Notes: generated by a model not told the origin, from the letters alone. DNA of 64,000 nucleotides from Elysia chlorotica (GCA_003991915.1 RQTK01000049.1:651000-714999); one strand, 5' to 3'; counted from the stretch's first letter, positions 11,305-24,597 are shown. Numbers and translations are program-made.

Positions 11305-14300
11305 TTACCAGTCATCATACCCGGGTAAGGGAAAGCCCACAGCAAATTCCTCGACTCTCTGCTTCAAGCCTTCCACTTTGGGCTTGAACTCTGCACTGTC
11401 CAGTTGCGCTTTGAAGTCTTTGAGAAGTGAGCCAGCTGCTTTGTTAGCTTGCTGAGCAATATTAATTGCTGTGAGGGAGATTCAAGAAGATCATAATATT
11501 AAGGGTTAGTATGATAATTGAAATATTTGATTGGGATTAACAAAAGAATTAACTGTTTACTTTTCAACTTTGAAAAGATTGAAATTTAATATTAACTTAT
11601 TGGTGACCATGGTGAGAAGGTAACATCATACAGAGTATTTGTTTAGATTAAGCCATCATAATGTGTGAAGGTGTCATTACATTTACCGAGAAGAAAAAGT
11701 AGGAAACATTTTAGAAATTAACTATGATACTTCCCAAAATAACCAAACTTAAACCAAAAGAATATACATATATGGTATTCTCAATATCACCCATTAAATA
11801 TGGTCTCATTCTATTTGCCTGGATAATTTTACAACTTTAAAGGAGGAGGATTATGCTTATCTTATACTTAAATCTAAAAAAATATATTTTAAAAGCACTA
11901 GTAGTAGTAAGCACCAATACATAATTTCATGGTGCAGTTGCTTGATTGTTAATACGACCTGTGGGCAATTTTGAAGTATTTGAAAAGAATCCACAAAATC
12001 AATAGTCTAAATTTGTCTAACCTTCATCAATAAAGTCGACAACTTTAACAAAGTCGGACTCCTTCAGATTGCGAGACGTGAGGGGAGGAGCACCCAGCCT
12101 CAACCCGCTTGGCTTGAGAGCACTCTTGTCCCCAGGGCATGTATTCTTGTTGACGGCAACTCCGATATGCTCCAGAACGTATTCTCCGCGAGCTCCATCC
12201 AATCCCTTGTTCCTCAGATCTACAAGCACTAGATGGTTGTCAGTTCCACCTGAATTAAAATCAAAATCATGTGATCATGGTAGCACCTATTGGTTTGTGA
12301 AAATGCGAGTTTAAAGTAACTATGCAAAACTGACATGACACCACCTTGGCTAGAGGATTTTTGCACCAGCAACTTTTCACAAAAGATTAAAGTATAAAAT
12401 AACCTAGTTATATTTAGTACAAGTGGTTTGAGCTGAGCAAGGTCTGAGACAAAGTGAGAGCCAAGGGTTCAAAGCTTTAGAATAGTTCACCCCCTTTAAA
12501 ACAAAAATATACGAATGTTCATTAGCTTAGCATCAGCGTCAGCAAAATAATCCAACTTCCCAAGCACCCCTATATTAAATGAAAACTATTATATTTAACT
12601 TCAACGTTTATGAGAAAATGACTACACTTGGTTCTGCTAGGTGCTTACCAGATACGATATGGAATCCTTTTTCTAACAAACATTTGCACATGGTCTTGGC
12701 GTTGCTGACTACTTGCTGCTGGTAAACCTTGAACTCTGGGGTCGCTGCCTGCTTCAGGGCTACAGCGACAGCTGAGAACCAACAACAAGCAAAACTTAGT
12801 CCCATTTTCATACAGTGTTACCCAAAGAAATACTTGGTAGATTTAAAAAAAAATGCTTTACTTGTTAAAAAAAAAAAAAATAAAAAAAATAAAGATCAAT
12901 CCGATGTGCTGACTTTAAAAATCCCTTTATCACCACAGCATGCATTGCTTAACTTCATTGTTGCTATGCAGCAAAACATTAATGGATATCCAACTGTATC
13001 TTAAAAGGAAAATAACAGTGTAAAACTATACTGGAGTACTTTTCAGAAATCAGAGACTTAAATGTTGAAAATAATTAACCAATTCATCCACTTCATATAA
13101 TATAATACTTAATGTTTTGTGGTGGAAAGATAAAAAAGATATAATAATGCTAAAGATTTTTACTGCAATGCCATATTTTCCAATATATGCACCAACTAAA
13201 ATTAGGAAAAATGCCAATGCACAAGTAGCAACAATAAGCATTGACTTCTCACCTCCGATCTGGTGGTTGTGGGGTCCGCCCTGGAGTCCTGGGAACACAG
13301 CCTCGTTGATTTTCTTCTCCAGATCATACATTTCTTTGTTTCCGTTTTTCAGGACTTTGCGAACGCCTGCAAAATTTATATATATGTATTAAATTCTATA
13401 TGAACTGATTGTTGAAAAAACAAAGTCATTAATTCTAAATAACTCATAGGAAAACAATTTTGCGATTAAGCTCACAATCAAAAGAAAATTTGAGCTCACT
13501 AAAAATACTTGCAAAAATAAAGATTAATTCAAGTTTAAATTATGGCCATGAACATTACAGGTAACAGATCACTGAATAAGCAATGCCTAAAAACTGGTAT
13601 AGTATTTGTAAAACTTGTTCAATTCTTATTACAGCAACAAAGGTATTAAATTGGAAACAAAAAGAACAAAAGGTAGTAACTCCCTTTATCCTTAGAAATA
13701 AAAAAAAGTAAAGTTCTATAAAAAGTCAAGAGACCACTATTTTTTACCACTTTAGGAGCTACGGAAGTGAAATTAAAAAAAAAAAACTTAAGAAGGAAAA
13801 AAAAGAAAAACCTTTTCTGAAAAATATCAAGCCAGATCTTGGTCCTCTCAAGGTTTTGTGTGTGGTTGTGGTGACGACATCGCAGTACTCAAAGGGATTT
13901 GGAGCCACCCCAGCGGCCACGAGTCCACTCACATGGGCCATGTCGGCCAACAGATATGCGCCGCAGCCATCAGCAATCTGTCTGAACCTTTTATAGTCAA
14001 GATCTCTAGAGTAGCAGCTGATACCTGGAGAAAACAAGGCCAGTTATGTTAGAACCACTTCTATGCAGGTAAATACAGTTTAGAGAAAAACTTCACCCTT
14101 TGTAGCAATTGCTTTCAGTTGATTGTATATACCTTTCTACGATTCACAAAAGTCTCTTTGTATGTTTGAAGATCTGCAATTTAATAGAGAAAATCATGTT
14201 TTGGTAAAATGGGTTAATCCTATTGTATCAATCAGTGGAAACAAGTGTTGCCCTTGTCAACAAACTTTGTTTACAGTCCATACCTGCAATGATCATTTTG

Positions 14301-15244
14301 GGCAGGAACATCTTGGAGTTTGCCTCTAGCTCATCATAATTTATCAAGCCTGTGGCAGGGTCCAGCTTGTAAGGGAACGACTCAAAGTACACAGAGGTTG
14401 CCGAGACTTTCTTGGTATTTGTCATGAAGCCGTGGCTAAGATGGCCACCATCTGGTAAATGCAGGCCCATGATGCGGCCATGTGGCTCTACAAGTGCTGT
14501 GTAGACAGCAAAGTTTGCAGGCGAGCCTGAGAGAGCTTGGACATTGACACCCCATTCGTCAGGGCTGAGATTGAAAGCTGCTAATGCTCGCTTTTGACAT
14601 ATTATCTCCACTTGGTCAATTATTTCATTCCCACCGTAGTATCTGTGAAAATAAAAGAATCCTTTCAATGCTTTTCAATCATAAATATTTGACATAAATT
14701 GTCAGCTTACAAGTTTCCATCTATATACAAAATCCAAGCTGTCCAGTAAGTAAAGCTATTTTCGCTCAATTTCAATTATTTCCTTTCATGTTTGGTCATT
14801 AAGTCCATTCCTTTCATTTTCAAATTCCAGGCAAAACTGCTTTTAGCATTTATAACTTTATTAAATTTTTGTTGTTGCTTGAGACAACCTAATTTCTGCT
14901 TTTCATAAACCTACTGTCATTACCGCCCTCCTCTTTAAACAAGCCACAATTTTTGTAACTAAGGGAATAAAAATTTGCGAAAATAAAACTTGATTAACAT
15001 GGAAATTATGAAATTTTGTTAAAAAAGTAAAATCAAGGGACATTTACCGAGCTCCAGGGAGACCTTCGGAATATTTGTTTGTCAAGCAAGAGCCAAGGGC
15101 TTGGAGGACAGCTTTGCTTGTGAAATTTTCTGATGCAATCATCTCAAGTCCTTTCCTCTGCCTATCTTTTTCTTTTTTGATGAGATCATGAATTTCTGGG
15201 TCATCCACAGAAATGTCATCTTGAAGATTCCAGCTATCGGCCAT
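11305..15244 (-). CDS. SHMT: Serine hydroxymethyltransferase (PLP enzyme), 7 coding exons
   Basis: Converts serine plus tetrahydrofolate to glycine plus 5,10-methylene-tetrahydrofolate, feeding thymidylate, purine and methionine synthesis. Coding exons, 5' to 3': 15244-15048, 14642-14284, 14024-13812, 13366-13253, 12771-12649, 12249-12022 and 11468-11305. All phases agree and total 465 residues plus TAA. Landmarks are [31 protein letters not shown], the cofactor-pocket [15 protein letters not shown] and the PLP-lysine motif [16 protein letters not shown] (lysine near residue 242). Further on are [20 protein letters not shown] and [13 protein letters not shown], and it ends LPGYDDW. The start at 15244 gives [10 protein letters not shown] with no mitochondrial presequence, so the encoded form is cytosolic (SHMT1-like). 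An acceptor 28 bp upstream of the ATG shows that an untranslated exon precedes it. The donor after exon 3 (GTTTTT) is weak, but phase and homology require it. Confidence 0.97.
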
Positions 15245-16893
15245 TGTGAATGATTATGTCCTGATTACTAGTCTGAGGAGATAAAAGTTTTGTTAAAAAT
15301 GCTGACTTGAAGAGTTTTTAACTCACGGTATGTGTTAAAATCTCAAAGAAACCACGTCTAATCCTCAAATTTCAATAACCTTTTATAACATCCTCCTAAA
15401 TTATACAATGCCATGAACCAGTACATGTATACTGGTACAGAAAAAGTAGCATGGCTGGCAGCTGAACCACTTATCAACAAATGTTACACACCACCTGCAA
15501 GTAACCCAATACTTTTTTTTTTTACACATGCATTAAACCACATAGATCTGCATAACAGAGGTCTACACCCACCCAACAGCTCACCTGTCACCAGCTGTTC
15601 TCATATTCTAAAAAACCTAATCAATTATGCAACACAGTGAAATATGATCAGCCCTTGGAAAATACTGTGCTGTAGACGTTTTGGTAATTAAAATCAATGA
15701 AAAATGTGGAGGAAAATACATCGGAAATGAAGGCTGGGCTTGGTTAGTTGTTTTAGTTGTATAGAAAAAAATATCCTTTATGCTTTATATTCTAGATTCT
15801 TAGTGCAAGACTAGGACTCATGGCTGTGTTATACTTTACACAATCTGCAAATGATCCACATACTGTCAGAATAAAATAATGAACCATGTGTACAGAGCAG
15901 AATAGCTGTTTCTTCCAAGGTAGTAATCCTTATTGCCATGTTTGAAAACAAAAGGCCTCTTTTCAGTTTGTATCTTTCTTCTTTCTATTATTAAGAAAAA
16001 AAAAAACAATTCCAATGACAGTTCTGGTCATAAAAAATTGGGAGATCTAATCAGAATTTAATATTTTTCTTAGGTAGAGCAACTAAATTGTCTCCTTGCA
16101 ATTCATAGACAAACAAAATCTCAGGAAAAAAATGCATTACAGGTTTATTTCAATTTGATGCACGATTTTATTTTTTCAATAACAAATCCACGGCAATGAG
16201 GGTATCTAATCGTCTCTACTCATCGGTTGAAGCACAGCCAACACACTGTATGAGAACACTGATTATTTTCCATATTTTTTACACTCTCAGAATTGTTGTT
16301 CAATATTGGAAAGAGTATTTCATTTAATTAAAGTTTGCTATAAATCAGGAACCATTCAACCCTCAATTAGGCTTTCAAGATTAAAAACTCTTTTCTCTGA
16401 GGTCAAGGTCAATTTGAATAGTACCCAGATTTGCTCGATAAAATAAACTTTTATAATTGACTATACCACAGGGGTCACGGAGAAAGCAGCAAGTAGAGTT
16501 TGAAAATGTAAATTCTCTCCCATGATGAACTTGAAGGCATTTTTTTTCTTAATTGAATTTATGAGTAAAGATAAGGTTTGTGTGTGGAGAGAGAGAGAAA
16601 GAATAATAAAGATAATAATTAGCAATATTGGTTTACAGAGAATGCCATTTGAAAATAACAGTACAGAAAGTCTTCTTTGTTTAAAAAAAAGAAAAGAAAA
16701 GAAAAAGACATCTTGGATATCACATGTCAACTGTAGCACTATACATGATAATTGTGAATTCTACTGGGAAGAAAATGAAAACATATATTCAGTTCAGTTT
16801 CACAAAATATATGTAAAAAGACAAACTGATGGATTGTATCTGGTGTATCCTTTTAATATTACATACCCAATAATAATTATAATTATAATAATG

Positions 16894-16970
<77 letters not shown>

Positions 16971-18262
16971 AAGAAGAATAAATACCCCTTCCTTCAAGAC
17001 AAACATGTATACCTCTAAGAGAATATTTAAAACTGATATATATGATTTTTAAGGCTTTGCTTGTCTTATATAAACATAGAGTCATTATTATTAACCCAAC
17101 AAAGAAAAAAAAATGGACAAGCTAACAATACAATTACTGTGGTTGGAGGGTTGAAACACAATCTGTGAAAAAAAAATAATTTTGTTAAATATGTACCAGG
17201 GTTAGGACAAGGTGCTTGTGTCCTTTTTAACATCAGCCCAGTGCTCTAGACATACATGTCACAAGTAAATCATAAAAAAAAATGCCACAACAAAAGGCAA
17301 CCTGGCATAAAACTGAGTCCTTGCCTTGGGATCAAAACCAATGTATATTAAAGATATGATCACAAAATGAGGCTTAATGAAGCACCTGGTCTGGCTTCAT
17401 AAAATCAAACAAGTACATACAGGTTGTAGTTTCAACAGGCAAGCTCTTATGTCATATATATTATTAAAGAAGAGGTGCAACTCTTGCATTACAGGTTTAC
17501 GCACAATATATTTTTCCTTTTACATTAAATTTTCCCTTGAAGTTTAAGACTGAAAGCTTTTAGGTACCTCATTCTGAAAAACTACGGAATCCCCTGAAGG
17601 CACCTCGCTAAATAGAATTTTCCACAGAACACATCCTGTGATCTGCTAAAGAATTATAAATACCCTGTATATATGATATTTTACCAAAAGACGAGCTTAG
17701 ACTCCCTACATTTACCCTAGCACCCAACAGAAAAAAAACACAAACGTAGATGTAGTGCTCACAGCAAAATTTGGACACAAAGTTTGTGTATACGATAAAG
17801 AAGCAGAAACAATAAAATTTATATAGTGCGTATAACCTTAAGTGTCAAAAACTGTGTTCAATAAAAAAAAATGATATTTATTTAGATCTAGCGAGCCCTC
17901 AAATGCTAGATTACCGATTCTAAGCCTCTGGGGCTTCTGGATCTTAGCCTTGTATAATTGTCTACCAAGATAGGATATAGCCTACATTTAGAGGAACCGT
18001 CCAGTTATTGAATGGTCTTGTTTTAAGATTGAATAGTCCATGGAGTAACTGTGGAGGTAGTCATTCACTTGTCGAGGGCTATATTTATAAAGGATTATTT
18101 GACGCACCTGACCGAAATAGTATACTTCTTTAACAATAAGGATTCTGCTAGGCCTACTGGAGAAAGCGCGCGTTTCCGTGTCGGTGAAAAACGGGTCCGT
18201 CCCATTAAATCTAGTTACATTATAATTGGTTCTGAATCTTAATTACTGGGAAACATACCTTT
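15245..18262 (-). other. SHMT 5' UTR acceptor and probable non-coding first exon
   Basis: On the minus strand a good acceptor (TCTCCTCAG) ends at 15273, leaving 28 bp of leader before the ATG. A good donor (AAAAG then GTATGT) at about 18261 is a candidate end of the untranslated first exon, giving a ~3 kb first intron. No ATG in frame is seen in the ~50 bp upstream of that donor. Just upstream, 18300-18430 is richer in GC than its surroundings and holds a CCAAT-type pentamer, fitting a promoter. Linking these two sites is inference. Confidence 0.45.
16893..16978. repeat. Compound (ATA)n-(AGA)n microsatellite
   Basis: About 16 ATA units (16893-16940) switch directly to about 12 AGA units (16941-16978). 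The change is a single-base difference per unit. It lies in the presumed first intron of SHMT. Confidence 0.95.
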
Positions 18263-19086
18263 TGTGTGGCTTCTTGGACAAAGATAATGTAATCTATCGA
18301 ACAAAATGTACCTATTTATCACGTGTCGCTAGGTAGCGTAGAGAATAGCCACACCTACAGAAGGACAGAGCCCGAAACAACCTGAAGCCACGAAACGAAA
18401 CTGTATATAAACAGTTTCACAGCCAATCAAAACAAGTGTAGCAAATCCATTCTGTCCATTCATAGCACCTGGTATATCTAGGAAACGAGTGCCCGAGTTG
18501 GCCTAGTCAGCTGAAGTTCATGTGGGTCATCTTTATATTTCTCGCGTACTACCATCATTCTCACATTCACTTAGAATAGATAACGGGTTCGTATTCCGTG
18601 ATTTTCCGTCACCTATTATTAATTTACTGGGTCGCAAGATAACGTTCAGTCGGTAGTTGAAGAGTAAAAGGGCCGAGTTTCAATTTTGGCTGGTGACATT
18701 GTATCCGTATGTGATTCTTCAGGAAAACTACAATTTTTTTATTAACATTTAATTTTAAGTGATGCAACCAGCAGGGTGAATACGTCACAAGTGGCTAATA
18801 ATTATATGTGTTTTGAGCTGGAGCCCTCTGGATATATAAAAAAAACAACACTTTACATTAACAGCTTATTTCAGATCCAAAACGAGTTAAATATCTCTGG
18901 TTTTATAAATGATAGCTATATTTTATTCAAACCTATCAAAGTGCATTTCATGCTTTTAAACACACGGTAGGCCTATATCAATCCAAAAGTCAAATTTCCG
19001 ACTTGCGCCTGATTCGCCCTGGTTAAAGTGTTATCTTCATTTCACTCGTAACCACAGATTGCTATTAATAGAAATCTGTGCTCGTA

Positions 19087-19146
19087 ACAGAGAGGGAGAC
19101 AGGGAGACAGACACGCAAACGGGCAGACAGACAGACAGACAGACGG
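19087..19146. repeat. (GACA)n-rich simple repeat
   Basis: Degenerate GGGAGACA units pass into five or so clean GACA units. It lies in the SHMT upstream region. Confidence 0.85.
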
Positions 19147-19585
19147 TGGCATTACCCAGGTGAGCTTCTCTCCTGCAAAGGAAAAAAAACAACGGTTGAA
19201 AGAAACAATAAGCTACAGACCTGAGAGGTCCCAGTTATGTACGCTTAGTTACAGACCAAAACCAAGAGCAAAATCAATTACTTAAAAAATGTGAAACCAA
19301 CCAGCAACATTGGTCGTTTCAAAGCGATTTGTGTATGGGTAACGAGAGTGAACAATTCCGTTTTGTTTGCGAATTGAACAATTACAATGGCGATTAATCT
19401 CCGCCATTGATGCAGATGTTCTCTTCTTTTTTTTTTTTGCCCACACACACCTGGATAACAGAGAGAAAGAAGATGATAAAAAGCGGCTAATGTTTTTACT
19501 TTCTTCTTTGCACCGCAGCCCTAAGCGTACATAACTTTTCATAACCATTATTATAACCTCTCAAACCGCAGCCGCATCTAACCCA

Positions 19586-19607
19586 CCCCCCCCCCCCCCC
19601 CCCCCCC
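19586..19607. repeat. 22-base C homopolymer
   Basis: An uninterrupted run of C on the plus strand, and so G on the minus strand. Such a run is rare in otherwise AT-rich DNA, and its length may be unreliable in the assembly. Confidence 0.9.
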
Positions 19608-19752
19608 TACCTTCCCACGAGTTCTAGCCCCTGCAGGCCCCTATGCTCTAATAACTTAGGTGACGTACATTTTGCAAAACCATAATTATTTTGTTTGTAT
19701 TGCTTTTTTTTCCGTTACAATTTTTGGTCTGGCTTTTGTGGCTGTTTGTTAT

Positions 19753-19792
19753 TCTCTCTCTCTCTCTATCTCTCTCCCTCCCTCCCTCCCTC

Positions 19793-19850
<58 letters not shown>
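19753..19850. repeat. (CT)n microsatellite
   Basis: CT repeats with an inner CCCT block, then about 27 uninterrupted CT units. The Ser-Leu open frames here are repeat artefacts. Confidence 0.95.
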
Positions 19851-19856
<6 letters not shown>

Positions 19857-20636
19857 TGTCGGGCTGGGCATCACATTAAAAACTTTTGTTAACGGCTGTC
19901 CGTATCTGCACTGGGAAGGGCAGACCTGTTGAAATGAACTTTTGACCTCTTGGTTATAAAACAGGGCTCGTTGCGTTTCTCTTCCATGAACTTAATATAT
20001 ATTCTTTATGGTGCGCAAGTTTCATTCTTGTCTGCGTGCAACATAAACAGGGAAAAAGAAACACAGGTTAGAACGGGAACGGCAGCTGGTGCGGATAGAC
20101 AAAGACAAATATCTTTTGTTTTCTTATTCTCTCCTGTTATTCCATGTGAATTTCCCTGGAACAGTTGCCTTCAATGATCTATAGGGAGCATAGGCCTACT
20201 ATTACTACAGTGGTGTACATGTACTATGAAGACTCACATTGCCGTAACCACACACAGTGATAGAGCGGACACAGAGCCATATCATAATTTATAACATGCA
20301 GTAGGCCTATGCATGTAGCCGTTTTGTCAAACAACGTCTGTCAACATTTAATGGGGACATGTTAATCACACCGTTCCTAATCCTAGAGTCTGTTGACAGA
20401 TGATGATACATGTACGTGTGTAGTACACTGCAGTGGGACTCATTACATGATACACTTGGGTTATCACTTCATCATCCCAATGCTTAGTCTAGGACGTCTC
20501 GGAACCTTCCTGCATTCCTATGATATCGATTCTCCTCGTAAATGTAAAAAAAAAAATCTTAACAATAATGTCTCAAGCTGCTTTCTGTTTTAGTTCGCAT
20601 GCCCACTGATTAAGCTCACAAATATGTGACCCGAGG

Positions 20637-20765
20637 GGACAGGAGTCATGGTATCCCAGCCCTGTCTCGTGTGTGGCAGCAAATAAAATTGCCAGACATC
20701 AGTCCTGGGGCCTGTCCACAATGAAGCCTAAATAGTACTGACGTCGGACGTTGAGTAACCAGCTC
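20637..20765 (+). mobile_element. SINE, 5'-truncated
   Basis: Starts in the SINE body at GGGGACAGGAGTCATGGTAT and runs through GTGTGTGGCAGC and CCTGTCCACAATG to a GTCGGACGTTGAG tail. The tRNA head is absent. It faces the minus-strand copy at 20.9 kb tail to tail. Confidence 0.8.
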
Positions 20766-20928
20766 CACTGAACATGCACCTGAATGATCCTTTTCATTAC
20801 AGTAGCATCAACACTATGATTAAGCCTTTAAAAGTGCATGTGATGTGGGTTTGTGGCAAGTCTGGGGGAGCACTGACTGAACCATGCTTGGTTGGTTGGT
20901 TGTTTGGTTTAACGTCCAACAGAAGCAC
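20672..20928. repeat. 257-bp direct repeat, left copy
   Basis: Matches 21578-21834 at a constant 906-bp offset with no difference noticed by eye. The unit spans the end of one SINE, a ~110 bp linker and the first ~30 bp of an inverted SINE, so it is a segment copy and not two independent insertions. Confidence 0.9.
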
Positions 20929-21075
20929 TATATAGGCTATATTGTGGACGGGCCCCAAGACAGACGTCTGACAATTTATGTGCTGCCACACACGAGACAG
21001 TGCGGGGATACCATGACTCCTGTCTCAGCCGGTCACATTATACTGACACCGACCCAACCAGTAGGGAACGCAACA
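20896..21075 (-). mobile_element. SINE, head-truncated, inverted relative to neighbour
   Basis: Plus strand reads GGTTTAACGTCCAACAGAAG, then GGGCCCCAAGACAGACGTCT, GATACCATGACTCCTGTCTC and ACCGACCCAACCAGTAGGGA, then stops before the tRNA head. Confidence 0.85.
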
Positions 21076-21534
21076 GAATAAAGATAGATTTGCTTCTGAA
21101 AATGAAAACATAAGTACCGGTAGTATTAATATTGTTATTGTTATGAATGTAAACGTTATGTCCACACATCGTCCATGAGTGTTTTCATAACGATAAAGAT
21201 ATGAGAAGACAATAGGGTGTAAGGCTCAACTAGACTAGTTCAATGTATTAGCAATGGTAAGGTTTGCATATAATTAAATAAATAGGAAAACAAAAAGACG
21301 TTAGGATATAGCCTACTGAAAAAGCAAACAATACTGTTTTAATGACCATCACAAACCGTCAACTTATTACTGTGCTACAGTGAACACTGCATTAAAACTG
21401 GAAGCCATAATCAATTGGCAGCAATCACAGCTGCTTTAAACATAAATTGGAATGCTTTAGAATCCCATAACCGATCAAAACTGTTTTGGTCTGATTTCGT
21501 CCCCTTCTGTTTGAATTGATGGCAGTATAATGTG

Positions 21535-21670
21535 ATCGATTGAGACAGGAGTCCAGGTCTCCCAACACTGGCTCGGTTGTGGCAGCAAATAAAATTGCCA
21601 GACATCAGTCCTGGGGCCTGTCCACAATGAAGCCTAAATAGTACTGACGTCGGACGTTGAGTAACCAGCT
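21535..21670 (+). mobile_element. SINE, 5'-truncated (second duplicate)
   Basis: Starts near GATTGAGACAGGAGTCCAGG and carries the same body and tail as 20637-20765. Its first ~40 bp differ from that copy, while bases from 21578 on are the duplicated segment. Confidence 0.8.
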
Positions 21671-21834
21671 CCACTGAACATGCACCTGAATGATCCTTTT
21701 CATTACAGTAGCATCAACACTATGATTAAGCCTTTAAAAGTGCATGTGATGTGGGTTTGTGGCAAGTCTGGGGGAGCACTGACTGAACCATGCTTGGTTG
21801 GTTGGTTGTTTGGTTTAACGTCCAACAGAAGCAC
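21578..21834. repeat. 257-bp direct repeat, right copy
   Basis: Right partner of 20672-20928. It breaks off inside the inverted SINE at AGAAGCAC. A short echo of TGACTGAACCATGC then follows at 21840, suggesting template switching at small homologies. Confidence 0.9.
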
Positions 21835-22426
21835 CCCTCTGACTGAACCATGCGATACATAGGCCTACTATATGTATGTATATGCAGAGAGACAACACGG
21901 CAAGCATTTGACTTAACCCTATGCTGTATAACTTAAGTGATTATATTTGTAATATGCCAATGCTTTGCAGATATAGTGACAGGTTCAAAACATATTTGTA
22001 TGGACTAAATTAAAATTAAAATGTACTGAGTAAAGTGTGAACACAACCATTTTATTTTTCATTTAAAAAGAGCAAAGTGTCATTATTATTTCTGATTACG
22101 ATCAGGCGACAGCAATCCTACCGCACCTCAAACATGATTCCACCGACTATCGAAGTACTGCATTGTGTGAGTTGTATAAATTGGTTCCTCTTGGGAACTT
22201 TTAAGGTTGTAAACAAAAAGTGGTGCTTTCTCTCCACTAAGAAACAGTTTGAAAAATAGATGGAACAGACACACAAAAAAGCCCTTTTTAACCTAATAAT
22301 TGATTAGACATATATGTATTGTAAAAAAAGCATCAGCAGACACAATAAAAGAAAAAGTATATGCTTAAACTTTTATTTTTACTAATGAACGATGATGAAA
22401 ATTCAGAAAAAAAAAGAAATTTTTGA

Positions 22427-23612
22427 ATACTTTATATAGAAAATCAATATGTAGTCTTAACATTCGCAATATTAAAGCTTTTGAAAATAATTTACTGAAT
22501 GTTATGTTGAATAAAATAACAGCCCATGTTTAAAAAAAAACAACAACCCAAATAATATTAAACTTATGACTAAGATATAAGAATAACTTAAAACAAAACT
22601 AAGGGAATTAATGCCCTTACTATCACAGATTGGATCACATTATTTGTCCCTAATTGTTTTCAGATTCAGACGGATTTTATGCTTCACATAAGTATTTTTC
22701 TACCACACTTTCTTAAAAAAACATCACTCTCTCATGAGAATGTTCAAAATGAATTGTCTCAGTATACAGTTATTTTCTAACATTATTTCTCCGCCATTCA
22801 TCCAAGTACAGAATGATATAAAATTGATTTAGCCACTAACATTTTTCTTAACTTATCTTGACCCCATCTTGAATATTTTAACCCATGCAAGTGTTTGATG
22901 AAGTTTATATATGTATATATGCTAATAGCAGGCACAGTTATCCCATATTAAGGAGACAAAGGAATGGAACAATCAAAGCACCACTTGCATCATACTGAAA
23001 CCATATTGCAACTTTTTTTTTATACTACACCAAACCACTAGAGTGCTCCTTTGCAATTTTCAAAGCCCAACAATAGAGAATAATTTTATTTAATGTGGCT
23101 GATCTTTGTAAAAAAAAAAAAAGCTACTGATGAGTACAAACCGATCTTGAGGAAGAGTTGCACAGTGAAAGAAAGTTTCCGCCAAAATCAGATGGTGTTC
23201 TGATCCGTACAAACTGATTGGAAACTGTATTCGCAATGGAGGCTGAATTCTGATGCAAGCATTGATTGAAAACGGGTGAAGTCAATTAGAAAGTTACCTG
23301 ACGGGTATTTAATATCTATGTATCAAAACCTTAATGAATGGAGATGTGAAGTTGTAAATAAAGTCTGGACGGCTGCACATTTTTTGTTTAAATGCTACAA
23401 ATGCTACATCTACTTCTTTTTTTTTAAGTTTAGAGAAATTTAATATATAGGTATCACAATTGCCAATATATTTACAACAAAATTAGAGTGAGAGATCATC
23501 ACTTTTGCGCTTGAAATTCAGACTAAATTAGAAATCACTGTCGTCTAAATCCTCCTGTGGGGGCTGATTCCTTCCTCGCTGCTGAGGGACTCCACCCATA
23601 CCCTGAATATCG
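22427..23612 (-). repeat. Tandem duplication of CLUAP1 3' end, distal copy
   Basis: About 1186 bp matching 23613-24682, starting ATACTTTATATAG and ending GAATATCG. Its right end, 23531-23612, repeats the last ~27 codons of CLUAP1 including the stop, but lacks the acidic-run codons and the splice acceptor. It also has ~112 bp (about 23340-23451) missing from the proximal copy. By eye the copies differ by a few percent. It lies downstream of the real stop, so at most it is 3' UTR. Confidence 0.93.
23529..23612 (-). pseudogene. Duplicated fragment of CLUAP1 terminal coding exon
   Basis: Minus strand reads IQGMGGVPQQRGRNQPPQED then LDDSDF and stop, identical in protein sequence to the true C-terminus at 24598-24682. 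The reading frame is open, but nothing upstream can join it: there is no acceptor and the junction runs into duplicated 3' flank. It is a dead echo of the exon end. Confidence 0.85.
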
Positions 23613-24597
23613 ATACTTTATATAGGAAATCAATACACAGTCTTAACATTCGTAACAATATTAAAGCTTTTGAAAATAATTTACTGAATGTTATGTTGAA
23701 TAAAATAAAAGCTGATGTTAAAAAAAACAACAAACTTATGACTAAGATATAAGAATAACTTAAAACAAAACTAAGGGAATTAATGCCCTTACTATCACAG
23801 ATTGGATCACATTATTTGTCCTTAATTGTTCACAACTTCAGACGGTTTTTATGCTTCACATAAGTATTTTTCTACCACACTTTCTTAAAAAAACATCACT
23901 CTCTCATGAGAATGTTCATGAAAATGAATTGTCTCAGTAAACAGTTATTTTCCAACACTATTTTTCCGCCATTCATTCAAGGACAGAATAATGTAAAATT
24001 GATTTAGCCACTAAAATTATTCCTCACTTATCTTGACCCCATCTTGAATATTTTAACTCATGCAAGTGTTTGATGAAATTTATATATGTATACAGTGAAG
24101 TAATAGCAGGCACAGTTATCCCATATTAAGGAGACAAAGGAATGGAACAATCAAAACATCACTTGCATCATACTGAAACCATATTGCAACTTTTTTTTAT
24201 ACTACACCAAACCACTAGAGTGCTCCTTTGCAATTTTCAAAGCCCAAAAATAGAGAATAATTTTATTTAATGTGGCTGATCTTTGTAAAAAAAAAGAAAA
24301 AGCTACTGGTGTGTACAAACCGATCTTGAGGAAGAGTTGCACAGTGAAGGAAAGTTTCCGCCAAAATCAGATGGTGTTCTGATCCGTACAAACTGATTGG
24401 AAACTGTTTTCACAATGGAGGCTGAACTCAGATGCAAGCATTGATTGAAAACGGGTGAAGTCAATTAGAAAGTTACTTGACGGGTATTTAATATGTATGT
24501 ATCAAAACCTTAATGAATGGGTATCACAATTGCCGATATATTTACAACAAAATTAGAGTGAGAGATCATCACTTTTGCGCTTGAAATTCAGACTAAA

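Larger units (their letters stand above)
18450..22400. other. Intergenic region upstream of SHMT, 3' of CLUAP1
   Basis: No open frame longer than about 90 codons looks like a protein and no splice-linked set was found. Contents are simple repeats at 19.1-19.9 kb, five SINE pieces at 20.6-21.8 kb and a 257-bp direct repeat. Sequence from about 22.0 to 22.4 kb is plain AT-rich DNA next to the duplicated CLUAP1 3' flank. Confidence 0.6.

Noticed and set aside
16522-17085. Open frames up to 176 codons on both strands.
   Set aside because: They run through the AAT/AAG microsatellite, giving poly-Ile, Arg, Ser or Tyr, with no protein-like flanks.
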